DNA from: a bacterium
GTDB taxonomy: Bacteria > Patescibacteriota > Patescibacteriia > Patescibacteriales > VMTK01
NCBI GenBank assembly: GCA_030693295.1
Contig: JAUYAT010000029.1
Coordinates: 1 to 49,125 of the forward strand
Reading direction: 5' to 3'
DNA: 49,125 nt
Part shown: positions 16,656-26,578 of the stretch, piece by piece
Position numbering within the stretch: the stretch's first letter is position 1
Layout: the number at the start of each line of letters is the position of its first letter
Program-made: the position numbers and the translations under genes
Notes under the pieces: model-generated
Databases searched by the model: none
What the model was told of the DNA's origin: nothing
Seen by the model: the letters and a program-made list of their open reading frames with translations, nothing else

Positions 16656-19600
16656 CTACTTTTCTTTCACCACAATCCATCCCCCGAAATCCTTGTAGCC
16701 GCCGGCAGGGCAGGGAGCGCCGTTAACCCCGTTGTTGCACCAGCCCCAGTTGTCTTTGATTTTCGCGCTTGGCTTGACAATACAGCAGGCGCTCGCGGCC
16801 GGGCAGTCATAGCCGCTGTCGGCTCCGCTGTAATTTACAGCGTCGCCGCCGGCCGGCCCGCAGTAAACGGTATTTTCGCCGCCGCTCGGCGCCTGGTTAA
16901 CCGCGCGCTTAGCTTTAAGGTCCCAATAGCTGTACAGATGGTAAAGCGAATGGGGATTGTCCGCGTTTGGCCGGTCCCGCATCTCCACGCCGGTAACAAC
17001 CGTATATTCGTTATCACCCCAGTCAACGCCGTACATCACCAAAGGCAATTGCTGGCTGTCAACATCGCTGTTAAATGTTAAGTTGATAAATTGGTTATTA
17101 TTAAGAATAGTATCAATGCTTTGGCTGTTGACTTTAATATTGCTTATAATCGGCAGGATGCCGCAGAAATCATTGGGATAAGCCGGCCTTGGCCCTATTC
17201 CGGTGCCGTTGCACAAATTAACCGGCACGCTCCAATCCTGTCCGGCAACCGAAACATAATGGCTTCCGTCCCACTGCCAAGCGCCGTAGCTTTGGGCGAA
17301 AAGGCCTTTAATTCTTTCAATCGGATCTTGGGAAAAATCAGTTGCTACGCATACATCGCCTGCCGGGCAATCAAGTTTATTATTGGCATAACTAACGCCG
17401 GCAATACTCAAGCAAACATACCCTGAATTCTGGCATATGCCAAGATTTCCTGGACCACTATATATAATTTTATAAGGATGGCTGGCGCGCGCTCCATCTC
17501 TTTTAACATATAAGGGCTGGACTCCGTCAATACTGCTGCCATCCCATTCATAAGGATTTAAAACCGGATAGGGGGGGGCAATGCTTCCAAAAGGCGGATC
17601 ATCTGTCGCGTAAGTATATTTTAAAGTCGGCACGGCATAATCGCTTCCTTCATAAACTCTACCGGACCAATATTTATTTTGGCCCACAGAAGTAACTGTT
17701 TGAACCGCTTTGGTGCAATAAGCAAAAACATCATCAAATATTTCGCCTGTATTGGGATTATAGAATTTAATTCCGTATTTTGATTCATTTGTCGGCGGCC
17801 AATCATGAGTTCCGCCAAGACAACTATATTCACCATTTTGCAAAGGATTATCATGAAAACCATTAAATTCATACCAACCACTGCAATTAAAGTTTTGGGA
17901 ACTGTCAGGAGGTGGTACTGGGCAATTATTTTTACAATCATACAGACATACGCCTGCTGGAGCGCATTTAGAATATCCGCAACCGGGATCCCCCGTTGAA
18001 CCAGTCACTCTTTGATATCCTGGAGCGCAAGCACCGTTAGGCGAATCGTCGCCGTCGCCGGTACTATCAAAAATTCCAGACATCCATCTGTATTCCAAGA
18101 GTGTTAACGCTTGAGCTTCAGCGCAGTAATAAACCGGAAACTTGCCCAGATACCCGGCGCCTTCTTCAACGCCCTCGCCCTTAACCTTATCAACCGGCCA
18201 CCATAAAACGCAGGCGTCCGAAGAGCCCGGGTAGCGATCGTATTCAAGGCAATAGCCCAGCCAGCCCTTCTGGCGCTTGCCCGAGTCCTCGTAATAATCG
18301 CAGGAGAGCGAATCGCTTTCCGGATAAAGCCGGCAAGTCTGTGGCGTGTGCCAAGACGCTTTGCTGTTTAGCGCCGGCCTGATTTTCACATCGTCAAAAT
18401 AGAAATTGCCTATTGCGCTGTTCTGCGAATGCAAAGTGATTTTAATTCTGGTTGCCGCCGCCAATGTTTGAAAATTCCCCAATTGATATATCCACTCATT
18501 GCCCCCTAATAATGTTATGACATCAACATTGGTCGCGACTGAATTGCCGCTGTTATCGTATTGCTCTATTCTTGCCGCGGCGGAACCAACGGATAAATTA
18601 ATGGTATTAACATAAGCCGTTAAGATATAATCCATATTTCTTTCAACATCAATAAACTCGGAGGTGGCGCTGTATACCGAACCGAGTTTCAGGAAGTTCC
18701 TGCCTTCGGGAGCGTAGCCGATGCCTTCGGTCTGGGCACTGATAGGATTATTAATTACGGTAAAGACATTCTCGTTCCAGTTCCCGCCGAGCCAGGTCCA
18801 GCCGATCGGATATTTGTTTGAGCCGTAGAATTCAAATCCGCCGTTTGGAACCATCGCGACTTCTCCCACCTGCTCCATCGCTCCCAAAGGATAATAGTCG
18901 GCTTTTAGCGAGCTGTTATTATAGCCGACTTTGGCGTAGCCGGACATATTGCCGATATTTTGAACAAGAGTATTGTAAGTTTGATTGACTTGGTTGGTGA
19001 TGACAAAACTGTTGCAGCTGCCGTTATCGTCCACCCCGTTGCACAAGCCGATGTCAAAGCAGACATTGTTGCCTTTTTCGTCTTTAATGTAACTGCGGCA
19101 GGCAAGCCATTTGTCGCAGACCCGGTCCGGAGAAACTTTAAGCAGAATATTGGCGTCGCGCTCTCCGGCAACGCCGGCGTTAGGAACAACTCCATTGCCG
19201 TCATTGACAGTTAAGTCCGCGTCCCAGGACAAGCCGGCCAAAGCCGCGCCGTTCTGGGCGCGCTCGTTGAACAGGACGCATCCTTCTTCAAAATTGACAA
19301 TGCCGTTGCAGGATGAATTATCCAGATCCTGCTTCAGCTGATAGTCAACCGCGGCTTGCTTTAATTCAATTTTACTGCCGTTGTTGGGCGAGCTGTTGCT
19401 CGCGGTAATTTTCGCGGAAACGCTCACCCTCGCGTAAAAGCGCTTGCTTGCCCGCGAACCGGCAACACTGGCAACGGATATCTGGCTAACTGGGCCTGTT
19501 AAATTATTATTGGCGTCTAATTCATAAAAATCATTGTTGGTTATGTTAACTTTTGCCGTATTGGCGCCTTCAACCATTAGAACATACAAGGTATTGGTGT

Positions 19601-22600
19601 CTAATTTTATATCTTGCGTTCCGTTCGCGGCCGCGCTCCAGCCGTCGGCTATGGCGTTAAGATCAACATTCTGGGAAAAATCCCCGTTAAACAGCAAGCT
19701 CACGCTGAAGCGGGAAACCGGCTCAATGTATTCCGAGCATCCGGATTGAACCGCCGGGCAGATGCCGGCCCAATAATTGTTATCCGCGTCAATCGTTGGC
19801 TGGCTTACGGCAACCCTGCCTGTGCCTAAGGTTTTATACGAACTTACCGGACAGCCATAATCATTCTCGTCCGAAATACAGCTTATCCCGCTCCCGCAAT
19901 CATTGTTGTCCAAGCAAACAGCAGTCTCGCTCGCAGGATTAATCGCGCCGTTTCCATTGCTGTCGCAGCGCTTGATTTTCTTTTTATACCAGCCCCACGC
20001 TTCGCTCGCCTGGCCCAATTTCTGCCGCCACTGGCAAACCGCGTCTCCCGGATCCTTAAAGTAAACCGTTCCCTCGTTGCTTGTCCATTCTCCGCAGTAA
20101 ACGGCGTCTGCTTGGCATAAAATTTCGTTGTATTTGTCAGGATTATTTTTTAAATAAATATCATCGTATAAAACGCTATTGCCGTACTGAAATGGCGAGC
20201 CCAGCCGCTGGCATCCTTTGTCGCTCTGGTTGCATTGCTTTGTTTTGTCATAAATAACATAAGCGAAGCTGTCAGCCGGCACGATAACCTGGCTCGGGTC
20301 TCCGGCATTGAAAGTCTGCGAGTTGTAATCGCTTGAATTATGGGTATCTATCATTATCTCGCAGCCAACAACCGACTCTTTGCACAGCTGGCTGAACTGG
20401 CGCAAGTAATGAATATTTTTATCACGGTCGTAATATTGGCCGCAACCGGCGTTATAATAAGGCCCGACGTAAACGCCGGTAATATCGTTATAGCAGGAAT
20501 CCGGCGTGTTCCATGATTCTTTGATTAAATAATATCTGTCAACAATTTCCGTCAATCGTATATCGTCTATGTAAAAAGCGCCGTTGGCTGAAAGCGCCAA
20601 TATTTCGCTGGCGTCAACATTGTGGTTAAGCGCGGCTAAATTGACTTTATAAAATTGCCAGCCGTTGTTTAACGCGGCGTTGCCAAAGTCGGCTGTTTCG
20701 CCTGAACTATTGGCAAATTTAAAATTGATTTGGCTTGCTCCGCTCGGCTTGGCGATAAAACTTAAAACATACGACTTGTCTTTCTTGACTAAATTGCCGA
20801 CTGTTTTAGCGGCGCTGAACGAACCGCCAACCGCGGAAAGCGAATTGCCGCCGGCCGTAAGCGCTTCGTTGCTTAACGACACTGTTGTTCCGCCAACGCC
20901 GGCCCAGCCCTGCAAACTGCCTTCAAAATCATTGGTTGAAATAATTCTTATGTTATTGCCGGTATTGCCTTTGTATTCGCGGCAGCCGTTCTTGGCGCCG
21001 GAACACTTAACGCCTTGGCCCGGAATGGCCATATAAACGCAGGATTGGCTTTCAACGCTCCATTCCCCGTTGTTTTTGCAGAAATAGCAAGCCGACAAAT
21101 CACCGTCCCAATAAAATTGAGCGTTCGTAACATTAACATAACCGCTGCCAACGGCATTGCAGGTTGCCGCGTCCAAATAAGGATCAATGTTTTTCTCGGT
21201 TCTTCTGTACGGATGGCAGTTGTCGGAGCAAGTTATTGTGCGCGTATATAAATGGTAAAAAACCAATCCTGATTTGCCGTAGAATTCCCTGCAGTCCGGA
21301 TTGTAAGCAGGGTCGGTCGGAGGCAGGCTGTAAATTGTTACATCGCATTCGCCGCTGTCGTCTTCGGTTATTGCCGGCTCGCCCAAGTCCTGCTGGAGGT
21401 TGTGCATTCTTAGCTGGAAACCGGTTTCGTCGCTTCCTTCCCATGTATAAAACTCGGCGCAGTCCGCGGCCGGGTCGGACGGCTTAACGCACTGCCTTAA
21501 GTAGCTGTAATATTCAATTCCCTCTCCGCCCTGCCCTGCTTCGTCTAAATTGGTAAACTGGTCGCAGCCGGCCGACGCCGCGTCGCAGGTCTTGGCCGTT
21601 TCCGGTATGAAATAATTGTCGCGCAAAGAGTCAAAAACGGTTTCGCTCTGGATATAAGAGTCGTAGCCGGAGCATTCAGCCGGACAGTAATCCAACGCCA
21701 CGGCTTTAGCCGGAATGCTTATGTTCTCTTTTTCAGAAGTGTATAATTCACAGTTGACATCCGCGGCCTCGCAAGCTCGGGCGAAATTATCGCATTCTGC
21801 CGGAGGAGCGGCTCCGGCGCAGTTTAAATAATCAGGCGCCAGTTTCTGGTAAACCAGCCCCGCGTCCCGATAATCTCCATAAGCCGTTGCCGTTGTATCT
21901 CTTTCCAATTTTACGGCATCCACGGCGCAGGAAGCGGTATTAATATTAAAAATAACTTGATTGCCGGAAGCGCTTGCCGGATAAATATAGGTTGTCGTAT
22001 AATACTGCCAATCCGCGCCGTCGCTTAGGTCTTTCGCCGCTTCGCCGTCTATATTGAAACCATCGCCGAGCGCGCAATCCTTGGCGTAAAAAGACAAAGT
22101 GAACGAGTCATTGGCGATTGAATAATCGGCCGGACCCCCGTCTATGGTTTTACTTAAATTGGCTGACGGGCTTAAAGCGGCCGTACTGCCATAGCCGTTG
22201 CTTACGGCTTCGCCAACGGCTCCCCAATCGCTAAAATTATCAGCCGCGCCGTCGTCAATAGTTCCGCTAAATTCTTCAAAACTGGAATTTTTTAATAAAT
22301 TGGCGCCTACTCCGGCTTTTGTCCTGATAAATTCATCACAACCCTCTTCTTCGCTGTCGCATTCCTCGGCGTTTTTATCTAAATATAATTTATCGCCAAC
22401 CGTAGCGTTAGTGCAATTCCACTCGCCGGCGGCGAAATCATAGTCCATGCAGTACGGCTTGCATCCAATATTGTCAACATTGCAAATGCCGTAATCCAGC
22501 GTGTTTTCCAAATATGAAATCGTCTTGCCTTCCTCGCTTCCGAAAGTCTGGCAGGTATTATAGCGCGGCTCGCAGGCTTTGCCGTTAAACTGCCACTTTC

Positions 22601-24290
22601 TCCTCTCCTCGGAGCAGTAGCCGTAAGCCAAGCAGGAGCCGTCGTCGTTTTCCTTGATGCATGCCTGCTCGTCGGCGCAATAGCCATCATCGCGGGAAAT
22701 TGACAGCTCGCTTGATTCCCCGGCGCCGATAACCCGCTCGGAAATAATTTCAGGCCCCGCTCCTTCGCGCTTGCAGTAGTTAAGCGGGGCTTTAAGCACC
22801 CAGTTCGGGTCAACCAACCCTTGGCACCAGGCCGCGAAATATCCTTCGTAATCATCACTTGAATCAAAACAGGCAACCATGTCGCCTAAATTATAGGTTT
22901 TATCGCCAAAATCCTTAATATACTGGGCCGTTACTTCCCAGCCAACCGGAGTTATCCTAAACTTTCTTAATATTATCATTGAGCGGTACGGATAGCCCTC
23001 GTAATAAGCCGGCTCAAGCCCGTCCGCGGTAAAGCCGAAGATGCCGCCTGAATTCAAATAGCCCTGTTTCATGGCCTCGCCCACCGTAAGCCGATTGATA
23101 ACCGCCTGCCTGAAAGTGTCGGTAATGACGCAGTTGGTCGGGCCGGCTTTTGTCGGGTCCGGACATGCTGTAAGCTCGCTTAAAATATTATAGTCCCCCC
23201 TTACTCCAAATTCCGGCTCAACCAAAGTCCTGAATCTTTCTTTGGCTCCGGCAATGCCCGAGTTTGCCGCCTGGGATTCATAATCATAATCCCATCCTTG
23301 ATGCTCAGGAAAATCCGTCACCAATCCTTTATTAAAAAATCTATCTATTAATTTTCCTATTAGAGTATTAAAGAAAAGATCAATGGCGTCAGCCACAATG
23401 TTGCCGGTAAAAATCTTTTCTTTGGCTGTCGCGTCACCTATCGCTAACCCCATTCTTTGCGCTACGGCCATGCCCGGAGTTTTAGTTTTGCCGCTAATTG
23501 GATCCGTAACATCTTTTATGCCTTGATTAGTTTGCCTTAACAACTTTGCTTCGTTTAGCTTTTTATCAATCTCTTCGCTTAAACCGGTTTGCAAAGTAAG
23601 GGCCTGGCCCAGATCATTTTCCGCCGGATTAAACATATTCTGAAAATTGACCAAAAAATCAGCCTCTTTTAGCGCTTTATCCCAATTTTGTTTCATCTTG
23701 CTAAAAGTGCAAGCGGGCTTATATTTTGTATAGGATGATTTAAGGCCTGAAGTGATAAGCAGCTTAACTTTTAAATCCGGCTCGCAAATATTAAATTTTG
23801 CGCCAAAAGCCCCTTGCCTGCCAAGATCTTCAATAAAAAACCCGGCCGCGTCATCAGCCGTGTTTTTTAAATATTTTCCCCAATCGTCAGTAATAAACAT
23901 CGGCTTCTGTCCTTTGTCCCCGCTTGCCAAATAAGTCGCCGTGTCAAAAGCCAATTGGTTTAAAAAATTAGCCAACATCTTTTTAAAAGCAACAGCTGCG
24001 CTTTTCCATGCCGCATCAATCCCTTTTTCCAATGTAAAATAATCCCAAAAAGTATCTTCTTTAGTTAACTTGGATAATTCTTTTTTCGCTGCTTCATCAG
24101 AAACTTTGATCTCATTTGCCATGTATTTATCAATGCTTTTAGTTTCGGTAACGGTAATATTAGCCCTTAAAATATCTAATGGTAAAAGTAAAAAAAGAAC
24201 TATAACAAAACTAAAAATTAAAAAAATTAAATTTTTTAAAATTTTTCTATTAAATTTTAGTTGCCTTAATTTAACTTGACAATTTTTCAT
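16656..24290 (-). CDS. Giant (2544 aa) exported Cys-rich multi-domain surface protein
   Basis: N-terminal hydrophobic signal/anchor NLIFLIFSFVIVLFLLLPL; recurrent GC[DRS]E[FY] motifs; several galactose-binding/CBM-like segments beginning NxxF. Confidence 0.85.
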   Translation of the reverse strand: MKNCQVKLRQLKFNRKILKNLIFLIFSFVIVLFLLLPLDILRANITVTETKSIDKYMANEIKVSDEAAKKELSKLTKEDTFWDYFTLEKGIDAAWKSAAVAFKKMLANFLNQLAFDTATYLASGDKGQKPMFITDDWGKYLKNTADDAAGFFIEDLGRQGAFGAKFNICEPDLKVKLLITSGLKSSYTKYKPACTFSKMKQNWDKALKEADFLVNFQNMFNPAENDLGQALTLQTGLSEEIDKKLNEAKLLRQTNQGIKDVTDPISGKTKTPGMAVAQRMGLAIGDATAKEKIFTGNIVADAIDLFFNTLIGKLIDRFFNKGLVTDFPEHQGWDYDYESQAANSGIAGAKERFRTLVEPEFGVRGDYNILSELTACPDPTKAGPTNCVITDTFRQAVINRLTVGEAMKQGYLNSGGIFGFTADGLEPAYYEGYPYRSMIILRKFRITPVGWEVTAQYIKDFGDKTYNLGDMVACFDSSDDYEGYFAAWCQGLVDPNWVLKAPLNYCKREGAGPEIISERVIGAGESSELSISRDDGYCADEQACIKENDDGSCLAYGYCSEERRKWQFNGKACEPRYNTCQTFGSEEGKTISYLENTLDYGICNVDNIGCKPYCMDYDFAAGEWNCTNATVGDKLYLDKNAEECDSEEEGCDEFIRTKAGVGANLLKNSSFEEFSGTIDDGAADNFSDWGAVGEAVSNGYGSTAALSPSANLSKTIDGGPADYSIANDSFTLSFYAKDCALGDGFNIDGEAAKDLSDGADWQYYTTTYIYPASASGNQVIFNINTASCAVDAVKLERDTTATAYGDYRDAGLVYQKLAPDYLNCAGAAPPAECDNFARACEAADVNCELYTSEKENISIPAKAVALDYCPAECSGYDSYIQSETVFDSLRDNYFIPETAKTCDAASAGCDQFTNLDEAGQGGEGIEYYSYLRQCVKPSDPAADCAEFYTWEGSDETGFQLRMHNLQQDLGEPAITEDDSGECDVTIYSLPPTDPAYNPDCREFYGKSGLVFYHLYTRTITCSDNCHPYRRTEKNIDPYLDAATCNAVGSGYVNVTNAQFYWDGDLSACYFCKNNGEWSVESQSCVYMAIPGQGVKCSGAKNGCREYKGNTGNNIRIISTNDFEGSLQGWAGVGGTTVSLSNEALTAGGNSLSAVGGSFSAAKTVGNLVKKDKSYVLSFIAKPSGASQINFKFANSSGETADFGNAALNNGWQFYKVNLAALNHNVDASEILALSANGAFYIDDIRLTEIVDRYYLIKESWNTPDSCYNDITGVYVGPYYNAGCGQYYDRDKNIHYLRQFSQLCKESVVGCEIMIDTHNSSDYNSQTFNAGDPSQVIVPADSFAYVIYDKTKQCNQSDKGCQRLGSPFQYGNSVLYDDIYLKNNPDKYNEILCQADAVYCGEWTSNEGTVYFKDPGDAVCQWRQKLGQASEAWGWYKKKIKRCDSNGNGAINPASETAVCLDNNDCGSGISCISDENDYGCPVSSYKTLGTGRVAVSQPTIDADNNYWAGICPAVQSGCSEYIEPVSRFSVSLLFNGDFSQNVDLNAIADGWSAAANGTQDIKLDTNTLYVLMVEGANTAKVNITNNDFYELDANNNLTGPVSQISVASVAGSRASKRFYARVSVSAKITASNSSPNNGSKIELKQAAVDYQLKQDLDNSSCNGIVNFEEGCVLFNERAQNGAALAGLSWDADLTVNDGNGVVPNAGVAGERDANILLKVSPDRVCDKWLACRSYIKDEKGNNVCFDIGLCNGVDDNGSCNSFVITNQVNQTYNTLVQNIGNMSGYAKVGYNNSSLKADYYPLGAMEQVGEVAMVPNGGFEFYGSNKYPIGWTWLGGNWNENVFTVINNPISAQTEGIGYAPEGRNFLKLGSVYSATSEFIDVERNMDYILTAYVNTINLSVGSAAARIEQYDNSGNSVATNVDVITLLGGNEWIYQLGNFQTLAAATRIKITLHSQNSAIGNFYFDDVKIRPALNSKASWHTPQTCRLYPESDSLSCDYYEDSGKRQKGWLGYCLEYDRYPGSSDACVLWWPVDKVKGEGVEEGAGYLGKFPVYYCAEAQALTLLEYRWMSGIFDSTGDGDDSPNGACAPGYQRVTGSTGDPGCGYSKCAPAGVCLYDCKNNCPVPPPDSSQNFNCSGWYEFNGFHDNPLQNGEYSCLGGTHDWPPTNESKYGIKFYNPNTGEIFDDVFAYCTKAVQTVTSVGQNKYWSGRVYEGSDYAVPTLKYTYATDDPPFGSIAPPYPVLNPYEWDGSSIDGVQPLYVKRDGARASHPYKIIYSGPGNLGICQNSGYVCLSIAGVSYANNKLDCPAGDVCVATDFSQDPIERIKGLFAQSYGAWQWDGSHYVSVAGQDWSVPVNLCNGTGIGPRPAYPNDFCGILPIISNIKVNSQSIDTILNNNQFINLTFNSDVDSQQLPLVMYGVDWGDNEYTVVTGVEMRDRPNADNPHSLYHLYSYWDLKAKRAVNQAPSGGENTVYCGPAGGDAVNYSGADSGYDCPAASACCIVKPSAKIKDNWGWCNNGVNGAPCPAGGYKDFGGWIVVKEK

Positions 24291-24303
24291 AATTATGTAT
24301 AAT
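24276..24303 (+). promoter_or_regulatory. Consensus-like promoter TTGACA-N16-TATAAT for the lipoprotein gene
   Basis: TTGACA 24276-24281, TATAAT 24298-24303; overlaps the start of the divergent giant gene. Confidence 0.7.
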
Positions 24304-24354
24304 TATAGGTAAATATGATCATTGCAAAATACTCTATAAGGGGGTAATACTAAA

Positions 24355-25107
24355 ATGAAAAAAATAGAATTTATTATTTGTATGATTATTGTTAGTATTA
24401 GTTGTGCTGGCTGTGCTCCAGGCCTCGTGTCAGGGCTTGCGCAAGACATTGGACTTAACATTATAAAAGAAGGGCTAAAAGCCGCAGGCCGCAATAAACC
24501 CATCTTTAATAAAGAAAAAGAACAAGAACAACCTTCGGACAAGGCGAAAAAAAACTTTGTAAAACCTGACCGAGTGGTAAAAATTGACAAAGAATCAGAG
24601 GTTTATATGTACTACGACTACAAGGAGGGAAAAGTTGATTTACGCGCTTTTATAGGCGAACAGGTTTTAAACTCCGGCTACTCGGAATTAGATTATAAAA
24701 CAAAATCTGATTATCAATTAAAAAAGGAGTTTATCAACACCTTCCCGTGCTATGCCCATCTGCGTGGCACTCCCTCCTACACCCCCCGCCCAGGCGACAC
24801 TTACGAAACCGTCATTGCTGAATTCGGCGATCCCAACGATCGTATTCCTCTTTATTACGAGGAAGGCATAGTGGTTTCGGAGATGCTAATTTACTACGAA
24901 TCTCCGAAAAAATTCCTTGCCGTGGGCATCGCTCGCGGCAAAGTCGTCCGAACGCAGGAGTTCGCCCTAAAGGAGGGGCAAGGGATGAAAGACGCCCTCG
25001 CGTCAGCAGGAATTACTCCTGCCACTATGCCGGAACCAACGCCTGCACCAGCTCCAAGAACGAGCATACCATTAAGATCTATCCCAACAACGGGATTAGT
25101 GCCCTAA
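24355..25107 (+). CDS. Putative lipoprotein
   Basis: MKKIEFIICMIIVSISCAGC signal with lipobox; GGGGG ribosome-binding-like stretch upstream. Confidence 0.75.
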   Translation: MKKIEFIICMIIVSISCAGCAPGLVSGLAQDIGLNIIKEGLKAAGRNKPIFNKEKEQEQPSDKAKKNFVKPDRVVKIDKESEVYMYYDYKEGKVDLRAFIGEQVLNSGYSELDYKTKSDYQLKKEFINTFPCYAHLRGTPSYTPRPGDTYETVIAEFGDPNDRIPLYYEEGIVVSEMLIYYESPKKFLAVGIARGKVVRTQEFALKEGQGMKDALASAGITPATMPEPTPAPAPRTSIPLRSIPTTGLVP

Positions 25108-25115
25108 CCTTCACC

Positions 25116-25214
25116 TTCCGCCCCCGCCCTGCTTCGCCAAGGGGTAGGGTCTCAATGCCTCCTAACTCAGGAGGCGCTCCCAAGCACGGAGTAAAGAGTA
25201 AAAAGGGGGCGGAA
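25116..25214 (+). ncRNA. Candidate structured RNA / 3' UTR: multibranched fold closed by a 10-bp stem
   Basis: TTCCGCCCCC (25116-25125) pairs with GGGGGCGGAA (25205-25214); internal GCCTCC-TAACTCA-GGAGGC hairpin. Confidence 0.5.
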
Positions 25215-25303
25215 CTTTAATCGCTCCGCGGTCCGTCCGCCCTAAAGGCGGTCGTACCGCTTAATCAGGCAGAGGCGACAAAATCGCTTCTTCCGCAAAC
25301 CGA

Positions 25304-25341
25304 GCCTCGCGTTGGAATAAAACCCAACCCGAGGCTTTTTT
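25304..25341 (+). terminator. Rho-independent terminator
   Basis: GCCTCGCGTTGG-loop-CCAACCCGAGGC followed by T-run. Confidence 0.85.
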
Positions 25342-25526
25342 CTTTTTAATTTAAAGAGCTGTGGATTTATCCTGTGGATATTTATTTCCGTTATTCCCAT
25401 TATACCACACCCTTAAAATGCGCGCTATCTTATGTTTATATTATAACATAAAATCAGCGGGCGGGGCAAAGAAATCAGGACTATATTCAATAAGTAAACG
25501 CAACACTTGTATAATAAGGTAATTAA

Positions 25527-25564
25527 AAAAGCCGGTAATTTTCTTATTTACCGGCTTATAGGCA
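25527..25564 (-). terminator. Terminator after hisG
   Basis: Minus strand: AAGCCGGTAAATAAGAAAATTACCGGCTTTTTT. Confidence 0.8.
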
Positions 25565-25585
25565 AACTCCTTGGGATGTCCTCTT

Positions 25586-26479
25586 TTAAGGAATTACTTT
25601 CCGCAGTTTTAATTCCAAAATGTCGCAGGCTCCAAGCCGTTTAAACAGCGGTATCAAACGGCTCAATTCTTTTTGCTGAACAACAGTTTCCAAAGCATAC
25701 CATTGCTCGCTGTCTCCGTTAATCATAAGCTGGGAAACTGTTGGCGCTTTCATGGCTGGCACTTCTTTTAACAACGCTTTTAAATTGCTTTCCGCCACAT
25801 TCATTTTTATTAATGATGCCTCCTGCGCCCTAATGACGCCTTGCAATAAAGAATTAATTTCATCTATCGCCTGCCTTTTATCCGGGTTCTGATAAGAATT
25901 TGGATTAGCAATCAGTTTTGTAGATGATTCAAGCAATACCGCAACAATCTTCTTGTTATTTGCTTTTAGGGTTTCGCCGGTTTCGGTTACGTCAACCAAA
26001 AAATCCGCTATCTTAGGAACCTTTGGTTCTGTCGCGCCATAAGACAACTTAACTGAAACTTGAATTCCTCTTTCTTTAAAGTAACGCTTTGTTAAGTTGG
26101 GATATTCCGTTACTACTCGCGATTCTTTCGGCACCTCTTCGGCTCTGGCAACAGGATTATCAGCCTGGCAAGCTAATACAATTTTAACTTTATTCCAGCT
26201 TTTTTTGGCGAACTTTAAATCGTCTATGATTTTAACATCTTTTTCTCTTTCTCTCTCCATAATCCAGTCTAATCCGGTTACGCCCAAATCAAATGTGCCA
26301 TCAGCCACATATTCAGGTATTTCCTGCGGGCGCAAAATCATTACTTCCGCAATACGAACATCATTAATTCTTACTGTGTAATCGCGAAAACTTTCCCTGA
26401 TAACCGGCAAATTGGCCTGTTTGAACAAACTGAAAGTCCCCTCTTCCAAGCTGCCCTTTGGAATTACTAATTTTAACAT
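25586..26479 (-). CDS. hisG: ATP phosphoribosyltransferase (long form)
   Basis: LKLVIPKGSLEEGT...DLGVTGLDWI...VTEYPNLTKRYF...DFLVDVTETGETLKANN. Confidence 0.93.
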   Translation of the reverse strand: MLKLVIPKGSLEEGTFSLFKQANLPVIRESFRDYTVRINDVRIAEVMILRPQEIPEYVADGTFDLGVTGLDWIMEREREKDVKIIDDLKFAKKSWNKVKIVLACQADNPVARAEEVPKESRVVTEYPNLTKRYFKERGIQVSVKLSYGATEPKVPKIADFLVDVTETGETLKANNKKIVAVLLESSTKLIANPNSYQNPDKRQAIDEINSLLQGVIRAQEASLIKMNVAESNLKALLKEVPAMKAPTVSQLMINGDSEQWYALETVVQQKELSRLIPLFKRLGACDILELKLRKVIP

Positions 26480-26516
26480 TTTATTATTCCTCCCTTTTTA
26501 TTTTTTAAAGACCTAA

Positions 26517-26544
26517 AAAACCCTTCTTGTTTTTAAGAAGGGTT
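26517..26544 (-). terminator. Intrinsic terminator/attenuator between the yerC-like gene and hisG
   Basis: Minus strand: AACCCTTCTTAAAAACAAGAAGGGTTTTTT; hisG SD AGGGAGG and ATG lie downstream. Confidence 0.75.
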
Positions 26545-26578
26545 AAATCTTTAAAATAAATTTTTAAAAATTAAAAAC

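Noticed and set aside
16641-24279. Plus-strand ORFs inside the giant gene (e.g. 16641-17081, 20665-21036, 22198-22443)
   Set aside because: Antisense shadows of a 2544-codon ORF; no recognisable domains or SD.
25228-25260. Separate riboswitch call for the GC-rich hairpin
   Set aside because: No similarity to a known riboswitch consensus and it lies 3' of the gene; treated as part of a structured 3' region.
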